The notes beneath the pieces are model-generated. The model searched no databases. It saw only the letters and a program-made list of their open reading frames with translations, and was not told where the DNA came from. A stretch of DNA of 64,000 bases, taken from NCBI GenBank assembly GCA_954871525.1, contig OX940865.1:7812001-7876000 (forward strand). The letters run 5' to 3'. The position numbers were made by a program, and so were the translations under genes. Numbering within the stretch: the stretch's first letter is position 1; every line of letters begins with the position of its first letter. The stretch is from Parietaria judaica. Lineage: Eukaryota; Streptophyta; Magnoliopsida; Rosales; Urticaceae. Positions 12,417 to 24,300 of the stretch are shown here, piece by piece.

Positions 12417-14513
12417 CTAAAAATGACGCTTGTCCTCAAGCGTGTCCGTTTGGATGCAGCCCGAGACTTGTTGTCGTTGTGCCGCCTTTTGTGTAGCTTT
12501 GTACTCGGCGCTTGCATCCTCGAAGACCTCCTCATCGGCATCTTCATCAAGCAGTTCGACCCAATAGCCGTGATAAGTCATGTTGGGTTCCCGAGCCATG
12601 CTTTCCAGAGACAAACGAGAATGGCATAATCCCCGGTCTCCTTGCAACTCGACTCGTCGCCCATCAATCTCGTACTCCATCCGCAATTGCTTCCAACGCA
12701 TCTTCGTGTCAGGGAGCTCTTGTAGCCACGTCATGCCTAAGATGACGTCGGTATTCCCAAGGTCAAGCGGTAGGAAGCTCTCTCGGTAGCCTTCTCCTTG
12801 TATGACAAAGGCCAAGTCCTCGCAAGTTCCGGAACTCCATTCTGTTTTCTTGGTTTCCATCGTCACTGTGAAACGCTTGGTTGGCGCTAGAGGAAGTCGT
12901 AACTCCTCGATCACTCGCCTTGAGATAAAGCTATGTGTAGCTCCGGTGTCGATGAGGATCAATATCTCTTGCGCCCCGATGTTTCCCTGAAGTTTGAATG
13001 TGTTGCCGGACGGTAACCCGGCGACTGACCGGAGGGAGACCTCGATGTGGTCAAGGTGTATCCTCTTCCCGCGGTCTCGAACCTCCGGGGCTGCCTCCTT
13101 GAGCTCCGTTTCCACTTCCGGTTCGCCGTTCTCGCCGCCTTCGAGCAAAAGAACCTTGAGTGTTCGATCCTTGCAACGGTGACCCGGCGCCCACTTCTCG
13201 TCGCAGCGGTAACACAATCCATGAGCGCGCTTTGCCTTTATCTCGGTCTCGGTCAATTCCTTCATTTTTCCGATCGGCGGCGGAGCTGCCACTATAATTT
13301 CCCGATTTGGTGCCGGAGTCGCCACTACAATTTCTTGGCTAGCCGTAATCGCTGTTCGAGTCGCCTTTGTGGTGCTCGCAGCCCCATTTCTCGCTCGATA
13401 ACGCGTTGCCTCGCTTTTTTCGGCTTTTAGTGCGAAGCGCATCGCTTCCTCAAGCGTTCGTGGATCAAAAAGTAGGAGTGTAGCTTGTATATCCGATTTC
13501 AGCCCTTTGATGAAGGCGTCCATCAAGACATCGTCGGACATTCCGAGAACTTGCTCCGCCAATCGCTCGAACTCCTCTAAATACGTGCCAACAGTCCCAG
13601 ATTGGGTCATCGCCATGAGTTGAGCGGAGACCCTTTCGCCGTCGGCCCCACTAAACCTCTCTCGCATTCGTTCTTTGAGGTTCCGCCAATTTTGGAAAGG
13701 CTCTCGTCGTTCCGTCCATCGAAACCACTTGAGCGCCTTCCCTTCGAAACACAGGGCGGCTGCATCGAGCTGATCTCGGCCTTCAACTCGATTCACGGTG
13801 AAATAGCGCTCTGCACGAAAAATCCAATCGTCCGCATCGTCGCCCTCAAAAATCGGCATCTGTAACTTTCGGACACGCTCAACAGTCCCTTGCCGAAACA
13901 GCCCTTGGTCTTCGTGGAAATCGTTGTCGTTCGCCTCGAGAAAGTCCCGAGGTCGCTGGCCTCTCCCTCCACCACCTCTACCACGGCCTTGTTGACCGCG
14001 GCCCCTTCCGTGTGCGTCCCCGTCGGGATTTCCGTGCAAACGGGCGTGCATACGGTCCAGCCGCGGTGCCAAAAAAGGATCGACCCAATCCTCATCGTCC
14101 GTATCTTGAACGAATAACTCCCGTTGCAACGGGGGTGCGGGAGGCGGCTCCACCCTCAGCGCGGCGGGGTTTACAGCCGGGTTATCCACGCGCACGGGGT
14201 TTGCGTTCGAGGATTCGACATGTGCCCCGCTTGCCGCCAAAATAGCTTTAGCGCGCGCGATATTCTCCGCTGTTGGCGTCTCGGAAAGGAGTTGTCCGGT
14301 CACGCTTTTGTCGCCCGCGGTCTTTCGTTCCAGCGGTGCTGCAGTGATCGCTATACGCTGGATGGCGTCTTCCATGGCCCTGAATCGCTCGTTTTGAGCC
14401 GCCATTAATTCAGCAAATTGTTTGTCCCGAGCAACTTCTCGTTCCCGTGCTTCACGAATAAATTGCTCAAGTTGTCCATTCCCTTCGCTGGAATCGGAAT
14501 TCTTCTTCGTCAT
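12417..14513 (-). CDS. Gag-protease polyprotein of the gag-only LTR element
   Basis: The product has 698 residues with the start chosen at the first Met after the PBS (MTKKNSDSSEG). Order: N-terminal helical region; Arg/Gly-rich patch (about residues 165-187); retrotransposon gag domain (about 220-375, with CFEGKALKWFRW); zinc knuckle CYRCDEKWAPGHRC (about 434-447); aspartic protease with ILIDTGATHSF (DTG about 522-524) and a VILGMTWL signature; acidic tail. It ends 11 bases before the 3' LTR. Gag packages element RNA and the protease would mature the particle. There is no RT, RNase H or integrase, nor room for one. The frame has no internal stops, unlike every other retroelement ORF in the window. 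Confidence 0.93.
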   Translation of the reverse strand: MTKKNSDSSEGNGQLEQFIREAREREVARDKQFAELMAAQNERFRAMEDAIQRIAITAAPLERKTAGDKSVTGQLLSETPTAENIARAKAILAASGAHVESSNANPVRVDNPAVNPAALRVEPPPAPPLQRELFVQDTDDEDWVDPFLAPRLDRMHARLHGNPDGDAHGRGRGQQGRGRGGGGRGQRPRDFLEANDNDFHEDQGLFRQGTVERVRKLQMPIFEGDDADDWIFRAERYFTVNRVEGRDQLDAAALCFEGKALKWFRWTERREPFQNWRNLKERMRERFSGADGERVSAQLMAMTQSGTVGTYLEEFERLAEQVLGMSDDVLMDAFIKGLKSDIQATLLLFDPRTLEEAMRFALKAEKSEATRYRARNGAASTTKATRTAITASQEIVVATPAPNREIIVAAPPPIGKMKELTETEIKAKRAHGLCYRCDEKWAPGHRCKDRTLKVLLLEGGENGEPEVETELKEAAPEVRDRGKRIHLDHIEVSLRSVAGLPSGNTFKLQGNIGAQEILILIDTGATHSFISRRVIEELRLPLAPTKRFTVTMETKKTEWSSGTCEDLAFVIQGEGYRESFLPLDLGNTDVILGMTWLQELPDTKMRWKQLRMEYEIDGRRVELQGDRGLCHSRLSLESMAREPNMTYHGYWVELLDEDADEEVFEDASAEYKATQKAAQRQQVSGCIQTDTLEDKRHF

Positions 14514-14545
14514 GGTCGCTCGGATCTTTCGCTCTGATACCAATT

Positions 14546-15065
14546 TGATAAGAACCGGTTCTGAATTCACGTGGCAAAAGTACCAAATCTGCCCTAACAG
14601 TACAGAAACTCGCAAATCCCAGTGCAATATATCCAAAAACGCAGCCAAATAATATTAGTAACGGGAATCCACTAATGTCGTGAATCCCCTAGGAACTTTA
14701 TTGATAAAAACAAACCGTAACAATGGACCCTTCCTTCGAGAGCGAGGTCCGTAGCTCTCCGTGATGCAAGACGGCACAAGAGGCACAATTTTCCAATATT
14801 CTCACATGCCCCAAAACTGTCGACCTCTCCTCTCCTAAATACCCTAATTGGCTATGTTCCCTAGAACTCCAAAACATCCACTAAGACCTAAAGCCCACTA
14901 TCTAAACTGTTGGATTAATATAATAATACCAATCAGCCCATTATTAAAAACGACAAGGATAACAACCAAAAGCAAAACATAAAAAACAGCCCAAATCAAT
15001 AAAAATAATAAACCTAATAAACTAATCCTAATATTATTTATTTACTAATAAATGCGATCCTATCA
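14546..15065 (-). repeat. 5' LTR of the gag-only element
   Basis: Upstream LTR in the element's minus orientation. It carries an in-frame ATG upstream of the gag start (ORF extended to 14648), but the start after the PBS at 14513 is more likely. Confidence 0.93.
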
Positions 15066-15079
15066 GGGAGTTTCTCCAT
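15066..15079 (-). CDS. GNL2: GNL2 exon 1 tip with the native start codon
   Basis: Fourteen coding bases (ATG GAG AAA CTC CC) are cut off from the rest of the gene by the LTR element. Rejoined at the GGGAG target site they run in frame into SSKRKEL, which confirms the start and shows that the host sequence had no frameshift. A pyrimidine-rich 5' UTR lies at 15080-15130. Confidence 0.85.
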
Positions 15080-16399
15080 TGGAGAGAGAGGGAGAAGGAA
15101 AACCGTTCGTTGATTGTCAAGGTTTGAAATTCTGTTAAGAGACTCTTTTGTTTTGTTTTTTCTGTTTTTCTTAATTTAACTGTTAATTATTTGCTTACAT
15201 TAAGGCTACTGTGTAGGAATATTTATTTTATACATCAAATTAAACAAGGGAATGGTTCTCGAAGGAGAATCCCAAAATTAGATATATATTGACCTTAGAT
15301 CCGAAATTCACTAGTAAAGAATCCATAGCAAAATATAAAGATTATTATTATTGTGAGATAAGTTATTGGGTTATACAGGTTTGTATATTTTGATGTAATT
15401 GTGTATATTTATTTGGGTTAATTGCGGCAATAATGCACAACCTTTGGTCAAGAGGGGTTTTAGGTCCCAAACCTTTCAAAGTGTGGGTTAAATGTAAAAT
15501 CCGTTGGTCCTTTCGTTAGGGATGTTAATTTCTGCTGATGTGGCATAATTAAACTGCCAAATGGATTGCAAATTTGTAATATTATTTCATAACCTAATTA
15601 ATAAGAATAAATTAAAATATTTTAATTATGATTCAAAAAATAAATTAAAACTTTACATTAACGAGCAATACTTATTTAACGCGTAATTCTTATTTTTGAA
15701 CTCGTGCTTCAATATTATTCACATATTTACTATGTCGTTTTTTAAATTACAATTGTTTTTAATAATCGGTCATTGTTTCAAAATTTTAGTCGCGTTTCTA
15801 ATAAACTGTTGTTATGTAATCTTTGCAAATTTTGTCGTGTTATTACCCGATAAAAATCGGGTTGGGTTGGTTTGCGTCGACATGGCCCGATTAATTAAAA
15901 TTTAATCTTTTATAACAAAAAATATATTATAAAAAAAAATGCATCAATGTAACTCAAAATTCAAGTAAAAATACCCCAAACAAATTTATTCAAACAAACA
16001 TACACTAAACAATGTAAAACATGAAAATGTGGGATTGAACGGTCTTTAGAGTAAATAAAATTGAAAATGAGAAATTTTGAAAGACTAAAGTAAGCACAAC
16101 TTGAATAAAAATTAATATGAAATATATATATATTAATTGTAAGAAAAACCCATGAAATGCCCAAAAATCACTTAAGGTTTAAGGGAATTGCCCATAGTTT
16201 CAAACAATTCATTTATACCCATTTTAAAAATATATTGGACCATATTAACCCTGATCTTAATTATATTTATTTATTTTCGTATTTAATTATTTATTATATA
16301 TTTATTTTCGAAATTAAATTAACTATCCTTAAATTTTGGTTGAAAACTTCTCCCATTAATTAGGTTATCATTTAATTTTGTTATTTTGACTCAAAAATT

Positions 16400-16406
<7 letters not shown>

Positions 16407-16472
<66 letters not shown>
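16407..16472. repeat. (TC)n microsatellite
   Basis: About 33 uninterrupted TC dinucleotides; the RERERE ORFs here are translation artefacts of the repeat. Confidence 0.95.
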
Positions 16473-16474
<2 letters not shown>

Positions 16475-16937
16475 TCTCACGTCGGTTTGACCACCATCGC
16501 CGGATTCGGGCCGAGAGCGCGGCAACTTCGGGCGTGGCTTCGGCGACCGTTGTCGCGGTTGCCGAGGAGGCGACCATTGTCGCAGTTGCCGAGGAGGCGG
16601 TCGTGGCCTCCATCGCGCCTCCTTCCTCCGTCGCGGTCGCCCTCCGTCGCGCATCCTTCCTCCATCGCTCTCCGCCGCGGCGTGATGATCATTTCCACGC
16701 AATCGTAACTGTAAATTTATTTACAGTTTTCTGTATATATGTTTACAGTTTTAGGTAATATATTTGATTTTTTAAATGATTTTACGATATTTTGAAGTGA
16801 TAATTTCTCTTAGAGGGGCAATATTTTTGTAACTGGATTTACATGCTTTCTGTAAATGTTTTTACACTTTTTTGGAGTTATTTTACACAAATTTGCATTT
16901 ATGGATATGTATATGAAATTTTAAAATCTTGTAACAG

Positions 16938-17168
16938 ATTTGTAAACAGATTTACATAAAATGAGGCAAAACGAAAACCAAATTTCGTAAATAGGTTTAC
17001 ATAAAATGAGGAGAAACGAAAACCAAGTTTTGTAAACAGATTTACATAAAATGAGGCAGAAGGAAAACCAAGTTTTGTAAACAGATTTACACATAATGAG
17101 GCATAACGAAAACAAGTTTCGTAAACAAATTTACATAAAATTAAGCAAACGAAAATCAAGTTTCATAA
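16938..17168. repeat. 45-bp tandem repeat, about five units
   Basis: The phrase TTTACATAAAATGAGG recurs at 16951, 16996, 17041, 17086 and 17130 (the last units diverged), a 45-bp period. The period is a multiple of three, giving a fake repeated ORF on the minus strand (86 codons). Confidence 0.8.
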
Positions 17169-17679
17169 ATAAAAATTCGAAATAAATATAGATTAATAGG
17201 AAAATAAATTTTAGATTCTAATCGTTAAAATAGGGAATATTAAAAGTGATTTGTTAGGGATAATAAAAAATCATACTAATTAATAGGGGAGATTTGTTTT
17301 TAATTAATTTATTCAATTTGCTATATTTGAGGAAAAAATTATTTTTTATTATAATTTAAAAAAACGAATTATAATTAAATGTGGTTTAAAAATTAGAAGG
17401 TCAATTTAGTCCATATTTCAATTTGTTGGTAGTTATGATTTTCATAATTAGAAATTGGCATTTTTTTTAAAACCTTGAACCACAAATGGGCATTTGCCTC
17501 ATTTATCCTTAATTGTATTGGTCGAGACAGAGACCCCGACCCGACCCAATATTTTGGACCCGATCCCGACCCGAATAATAGTCGGGTCCGGCCCGATCCA
17601 ACTCAATTTTGAGCATGTTAGATTGGGTCGGGCCTCTAACAGATTGGGTTGGCCATCGGGTGGGGTTTAAAATGCTTAC

Positions 17680-17717
<38 letters not shown>

Positions 17718-18320
17718 CTTAGTAAGTTTGTTAGAGAGGTTTTAGGAGATAAAGGATATTTAAGTAATTTGTTTAGCAAAGATGAAATCGTTTTTGGAGA
17801 AAGCTGCGATTTCTAGCTATGGAAACTCATAAACAAACTTTGAAATCGCTTTTGTATTCAAATCTATTTATTTTCTACGGGGGAATTGTATTCTAAATTT
17901 TTTTTAAAATTGCTTTTAATAACGTAAACATCAAACAATAAATATTAACAAAAAAAAAAGTAGCTACTACGATCAAGAAATGCGAAACACAATAACCGGC
18001 CAACGATTAGTGTAGGGCGTGACGAGCCAACGGCTACGAGGCTACAAAGCTCGGCGAGTTCGAATAATATCAATTATCAAATTACAGAGGACATGAACTA
18101 TTTTGAAAAAATAGACCATATATTTTTGTGAGAAATAAGTTTCTTATTTATCTTGATGATATTTTCTTAGAGAAACACATTTCATCATTATCAAAAATCT
18201 TACTTTTAATCTACAGCTTTAAACTATAAAGCACGTTTTTTCCTCAACAAAAAAAGTTAACAATAATCATAATAATAACAGCCATGCGACAAAATTTACA
18301 ATAAACGACAAAACCCTGCT

Positions 18321-21300
18321 TCACTTGCCTGATCGATACGAGCTCTTGAGCTCATGCCATAAGCAATACAGCGTATCATACACGTCATCTTCGTCGAAAC
18401 TATCATCGTTGACCCGCGAGATATTGACCAGGCTTCTCAGCCAATCCTCGTGGAGAGTCGAGAACTCCGACCTCCCCTCGCTGCGCCGGAACTTCTCCCC
18501 GATCGACCTCTCCATTTCCTGGGCAGCCTCGGAGGCGGCTGCGACCACCTGCTCGGGGATCCCGGCCATCGTCGCCACTTGCAGGCCGTAGCTCTTGGGG
18601 CACGCCCCGGCCGTCAGGCGGTAGAGGAAGACGAGCTCCTCGCGGTCGGATCCCGGCTTGAAGGCGCAGGCCATGTGTTGGAGGGTAACGTGCGGGTGGG
18701 AGGCAAACTCCTTGGTGAGCGGGTGGTAGTGAGTTGCGAAGAGCAACCGGCAGTTGACTTTCTCGATGAGATGACGGAGCACCTGAGAACATATTTGTAG
18801 TGTTTTTGAGCGACGCAATCCCATTGTTTATCCCGAATTTAATACTCAATATTATGATGGACTAAATATATTTGCTTATTTCGTGGTTTTATATATCGGC
18901 TAATTACCAGAATACCTATGTATTACTCAATGATTGTTAAGAGAATGATGCTAAAAAATAAAAGTGTGAGAGGTTTTACCGCGTAGGCGATTGCGTAACC
19001 GTCGAACGTGCTTGTCCCACGGCCCAACTCGTCGAGAATGACCAGAGAATCTTGGGTTGCGGTTTGGAGAACCGACGCTGTTTCAGTACATTCAATGAAG
19101 AAGGTACCTGACAGTAACAGAGATTTTGTTTCAGAATTCAAACTCGGCATTCGTAACATCAACGATTCAGAGAAATTAGAATTCGTGGTTCCGAAACTCA
19201 CTCTCGCCAGTCATGATCCGATCGGTAGCACCTAGACGAGTGAATATAGTATCCACAAGTGAGATGATACACACTTCTGAAGGCACGAAACAACCGAGCT
19301 GCAAAATACCAGGAAGTTGACAACAAAACTCAGAATTTGACTCATGTAACCATTTAACCATACCATACCGATCGAAATTAAATAAAAAAGTGAGGAGAAC
19401 CTGAGCCAGTATGACTGCAATACACGTTGATCGTAAAAGCGTTGACTTTCCACCCATATTTGGACCAGTCAACAGCATAGTGTGTGGATGATAACCGCTT
19501 GCATCATCGCCAAGGATAACATCGTTCGGGACTGGCTCTCTTCCGTTATCACCGAAGGCAAACGGATGCCACAGGCCTTTGATTTTAAGCACCGGGCAAT
19601 TAGGTGTGTGACTTGATGTTGAAGTTTTGAGTACAATGACGGGCCTCGACATAGCCCCGCTCGAGAAACTAGCAGTCTGCGCAAAGGATCGAAGCACGTC
19701 GATACAGCTTATGGCATGAACAACTTCAGACCATTCGGTCGCTTTCTCGGCAAAAAGCTCAATCAGAATTGAGATTATTTCAGCGTCTTGATCCGTCGCC
19801 TCATGATTCTGGCACAAAAAATTATTAAATAACTTATAACAAGCTACAAAAGCAGTAATGCATATAATATAAGAGATAGAAGACCTGGTAGTTCGGGAAA
19901 TCACTGTCTATGGCTGCTTCAAACTGCGTGAGAAACTTTTCTAGCCCTTCACTCCCGCTCATGACCGGAAGCTTGAAGTTTTTCAAGAACATCGCGAATA
20001 ATTCTTTTTCGTTCTCTAATAGCTGCAACAACTCGATGCCGACGCGAAGACCTTTCACTAAAGTCCCAAACACTTTGACCTTCAGCATATAATAAAAATT
20101 TTGTTCATTTCACATAGATAATTAAATCAAAATAAACTGTAAAAATAACATATAACAAAAAAAAAAGCCAAATCCAACAGGTTTGATAACAAGGTTTATG
20201 TGTGCAATTTAATAATATGAAAGACTATATCCACAGATAGCATAAACCAAGAGTGCTATTTCTGCGTGAAAAATAAATAAAAATAAAAAAATCTCATACA
20301 CAATAAGGAGCAGAAACAATACTACAGTTCAACATATTCTGAATTATATTATAATTTATATAGTTTTAGGTTAATAGGGGTGTTTTCGGTCGTTTGTAAT
20401 AAATAATGTTTATGTTTTCCTAATCCCTATATTCGGCGTCAATCCGGAGAGAAACGGCACATGAGTTTGGGCATATAGTCTCTTACATCTTAAAGGAGAA
20501 CTCAGGTATATTGTCGAAGGAACGGACGATATGTTTGTTATTGAGTTCTATTTATTCAATAAAATAATTATTAGTATTATATCTCATGGGTAGTTATCCG
20601 TGGAGTCAGTGTTTGATTTCTACATCAGTTTCTACCAATATATATTATCAAGAGGTTTCAACTGCGGTATTAACTTACTCTTTGTTTCAGCAGTTTCTTG
20701 CCTAGCAAGGGAAGCGACAAAGTAGCCGATGACTGCTCACAAGCCCTAATATTCCCGAGCAGCCTCTCCAAATCCGGAATTCTTCGAAGATACTGAGAAA
20801 CCACTAACATAGTCTCCGGTTTCGATAGTAAATCTTCAACGACATTAAGCCTACTATTAATTGCCTCGGCATCTTTGAGAGGGTGGCAGATCCACCGCCT
20901 TAAAAGCCGCTTACCAGATGGCGTCACGCAGTTATCAAGATAATTACACAATGTACCTGGATATTAAATCACCATTAGCCTAGAAATATAAGATCATTAA
21001 TGTGTTTAAGTTACGATTTTTATCTAATTTAGTTTACTCATTGTTAATTAAAATTCATCTCTGCATAAAATCGAATCATTAGTAGTACTAGTATCTACAC
21101 AGTAATTTAAGAAATTATGTTCGGAACGCGAAAACTAAATATCACTTGCCTGATGATCCACCATTAGCATTGTTACTGAAAATCTCAAGATTTACTAGAG
21201 TCTGCCCATCCATTTTGAGGCAACTTCGGTAAACGTGGTACGGTAAAATGTTTCCATTTCGTAGAACATCATCCAACTGTATAAAATTAAGAACATGTCA

Positions 21301-24300
21301 ATTTAATTAGGAAAATCGGTGGAACTTTTGACGAAAAATAAACATGAGAGATTACAAACCGCAAGCTCACCATTAATCTCGACAGATGAGTAATAAGTCC
21401 ACCTAGAGCAGATAAGCCTATCTCTTGATGCGTCGTGCCATCAAGAGCTTGATTCCACAAACTAGAAGATCCCTTGAAGTACCCGTTCGACTTAATCAAA
21501 TTTCTTACTTCAAAAGCATTGGCAAAATCAATAATCGGCTGCATCGGAGTCAACTGCGGAGCCGAAGAGCCTGCAATTAAAAATTTCAAATAATCGTGAT
21601 TGTGAAGTTATATGTTTTAATATCACTACGCAATCATTGTTACAATATTATTGAAGGTCTTAACATTATAGCAAAGAACGAAAAATTGCAAAAACTAATT
21701 TTTTCTGCTTTGAAAGATCGCGATTATTTAACAACCTGTGACAGAGTATTTTCTGAGCGCTCTTTAAACGTCTTTCGACAGGCCTGTAGCAAAACAATTC
21801 TCATGTTTTTGTTGTTGAAAACAATAAAATATTCATTTAAACTCAAAAAGATTTGAAATAAACCAGGAGGGGGATTCACCTCTTTCGTAAAGAATTTCTT
21901 TAGGCGACACCTGTAATCAAGTCAAAATATGCGGTATTCAATATTCCGATAATAATAGAAAAGTAACAAGATATATAAAATAAAATGGTTCCGGAGCGTA
22001 CTTGCATCAATAAGGCCCCTAAACCCGCAAAGGAAGCATCGTCTTTAATCGAACCGACCCAAAATTTAAGAGCGGCACAATCGACAAAAGCGAACCCAAA
22101 AACAGACGGTCCGTTATTGTCCATGTCTAAGTTAACCTGAAATACATAGTAAATGCATGACCGATAAATCTTACAGCAGTATAAACTTAGCCGTGACAAT
22201 AAGTGTATAAAATATAAATAAATCTTAAAGAGTAATTGGGGGTAATGCCTCCTAAACTTTGCTCGTTAGTGCACTTTGCTCATCTGACCTTTAAATGTGC
22301 AGAAATCGTGGCTTGTATTAGAGTATTCGTCAATATAATTATTTTCTCTAATTTCCACGGACTTTCATCTTAACTGTTCTTCTGAACTAAGCACATTTAT
22401 TTTCAAGTATGTTTTGTTTTAGTAACTAAATTAAAGTAGAAAAAAAAAAACCTACAATGATGTATGCATTGCAAACAATTAGGAAATGTGCTACTTTGTG
22501 AAAGTTCAGGGGTCATTATTAAAATTAAAGTTCGGGGGAATGGCCCAACAAACACACAAAGTTCAGCAAATCTTTAAGCAATGTACTAACCTCTTTAATT
22601 GCCAGCAGATGAACAGCATCAGGTCCTAAGCTAACATCAGTAGCGGTTGACGGGGATATCACCTGAACTAATTTTCTCAATATTACCTGTCAATATAGAT
22701 AGCAGACTTCAATCACTTTGCTATCTTTTATCTGAGTAACAAAAATATATTAATCAAACAAAAAAGCCTTGGCACGTTTCGAAGTAAATAGACCATGCAA
22801 TTTTTTGGCAATTTATAGCTTCTCATGTACTTTCTCTTTCACATAAAATTGTTGATTAAAAAAATTAATTCATCATACTCTAAGAACTGACTATGAGCAC
22901 GACAAGCTTTTCTTGGAATAAATACACTTACAGCATTTGAACCTCTAGCTTTAGATTCACTGGATGTTTCCAACTGCTCAATTCGGCCGACTTTGTAACT
23001 GCAAACATGTAAGAACAGGAATAACATCTCATTACAACAAAAAAGACTAAATTTATATCAAATAGCGTATATAGAGTACTATAAAAAAATGTAATTGCAA
23101 GTGTCGTGTACAATCTCTAGTGGAGATTTCGGTCACAAGAAATGATTATTCACCATTTATAAAAAGCGTTATATACTAGATAAATTTATTATTCAGTCTC
23201 TTACCCTCGTGCAACAAGCTTTTGAACAGCATCATCAATCCCGCTTTCAGAAACACCAACCTAAAAAAAGAATTACACTTAACTGATTAGTGTCAACAAG
23301 GCCATAATAGTTTCAAGTTTGAGAGACAACATAATACTCGATACTCACCTGTCGACATTTTCCAACTCCACTTAATGTAATTTTCCAGTCAAGCTCTTTG
23401 TGGCCTATTTCAGCATCTAATTCATAGAGCTCGTAAAATTTTCCCTGTAATTTCGTAACTCATCACATCATTATTTGAAGACAATAGCTATTCCAAACAA
23501 TCATATTTGCTGCATAATTAGATTTAAGTTTATATCTTTGCTTAACTGCATGAGCCATACGAAGATCGTAAAAACAATTTGAAGGATTAACTAACCACTT
23601 TAAAGAAGAGCACAACATCCATGTACTGGCTTTTCACGTTCCAGTATTGTTTTTGTGATGCTGACATCTTCTGCAGAGCAACTGGTGGTATATAGAGTGT
23701 TTTACCGTCATACAGAGGATCATCACGCTTTCTTCGGTCTGCGTCCTTGATTCGAGAAGGATCAAGCCACTCGAATTTGCTGGCAGTGTCGGAGAATTCC
23801 CCCTTATTCTTCTTCAGATCGATTGGGTCCTCCAAAAGCTTTAACTTTTTGCAAGAGCCATCCAATACTTTCTCACCCTTATTCTCCGATGTGGGGTAAG
23901 TTTCTTGAATCCTCTTCAAACGTGGGAAGATGCGCTGAGTTCTCGGTGTCTCCGGTGCAGGCAATTCATCGTCGCTTCCGATGTCTAAGACACAACTTTG
24001 GTCAATTTTTTTATCCGATTTCCAATCATATGATAGACCTTCAGTTGTTTCTCTTTGATTTCTATCCCGGGTCATATCGGCATTCTTCTCTTCAGCATTT
24101 CGTGAGACAATTCCCGGCTTAAAGAATAGTTTCGGCTCATCGGTCTTTTCTGAATCCTTACAAATCTGAGAAGTACAGAACTTTGACATATCCCTGACCA
24201 AATTATATTCACAAGCAACCCAAATAAGCTCACTAACTTTCCAAAAACATGGAGTCAAATCCAAACCCTAAACAGGGATTCACATCTATGAGTAAACAAA

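Larger units (their letters stand above)
11886..15065 (-). mobile_element. Gag-only LTR retrotransposon (TR-GAG-like), complete
   Basis: The element is 3,180 bp with 520-bp LTRs that look identical base for base. It has a 5-bp TSD GGGAG (11881-11885 and 15066-15070), TG/CA-type LTR ends (TGATA..TATCA), a primer-binding site complementary to initiator tRNA-Met (TTGGTATCAGAGC on the minus strand, 14531-14543) and a G-rich polypurine tract beside the 3' LTR (minus strand TTTTTAGGGGGGGAGTAA, 12406-12423). Inside there is one long ORF with gag, zinc knuckle and aspartic protease, but no reverse transcriptase or integrase. It must be moved in trans by an autonomous gypsy relative. Identical LTRs and an open ORF indicate very recent insertion. 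Confidence 0.93.
7154..15079 (-). pseudogene. GNL2: GNL2-type ARF-GEF gene, interrupted by an LTR element after codon 4
   Basis: This gene encodes a large Sec7-family guanine-nucleotide exchange factor that loads GTP on ARF GTPases for vesicle budding. The relatives are GNOM, GNL1 and GNL2; the Sec7 wording (GDYLGDPDEFNL, EIFASKDAV) is closest to pollen-type GNL2. CDS pieces, transcribed right to left, are 15066-15079 (start codon at 15079), 11379-11880, 10493-10947 and 7154-10181 (stop TGA at 7156-7154). Joined with one TSD copy they give 3,999 nt, about 1,332 residues, close to the family size. The glutamic finger FRLPGES puts the catalytic Glu at about residue 562. The Met equated with the brefeldin-sensitive position of GNOM is present in EFSGMVLDMALR. 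A retrotransposon occupies 11886-15065. Reading from the native ATG enters the LTR and stops after 13 codons, so this allele is probably null unless the insert is spliced out or a downstream ATG (11702) is used. Confidence 0.92.
15080..18320. other. Intergenic region between GNL2 and MSH7
   Basis: AT-rich sequence without a convincing gene. One end of a MITE-like element of the 'gggtaat..cggc' type lies at about 15415-15560. Low-complexity GACCCGACCC-type sequence lies at 17530-17660 and a (TA)n microsatellite at 17683-17714. A GC-rich island at 16480-16690 produces short ORFs on both strands that look like by-products of composition. Confidence 0.5.

Noticed and set aside
15066..15090. Frameshift at the GNL2 start
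   Set aside because: An apparent shift came from miscounting G residues at 11880-11883; with one TSD copy removed the frame is intact.
16391..16758. RERERE-rich and Arg/Ser-rich ORFs
   Set aside because: They are translations of the (TC)n tract and an adjacent GC-rich stretch on both strands; no codon signal.
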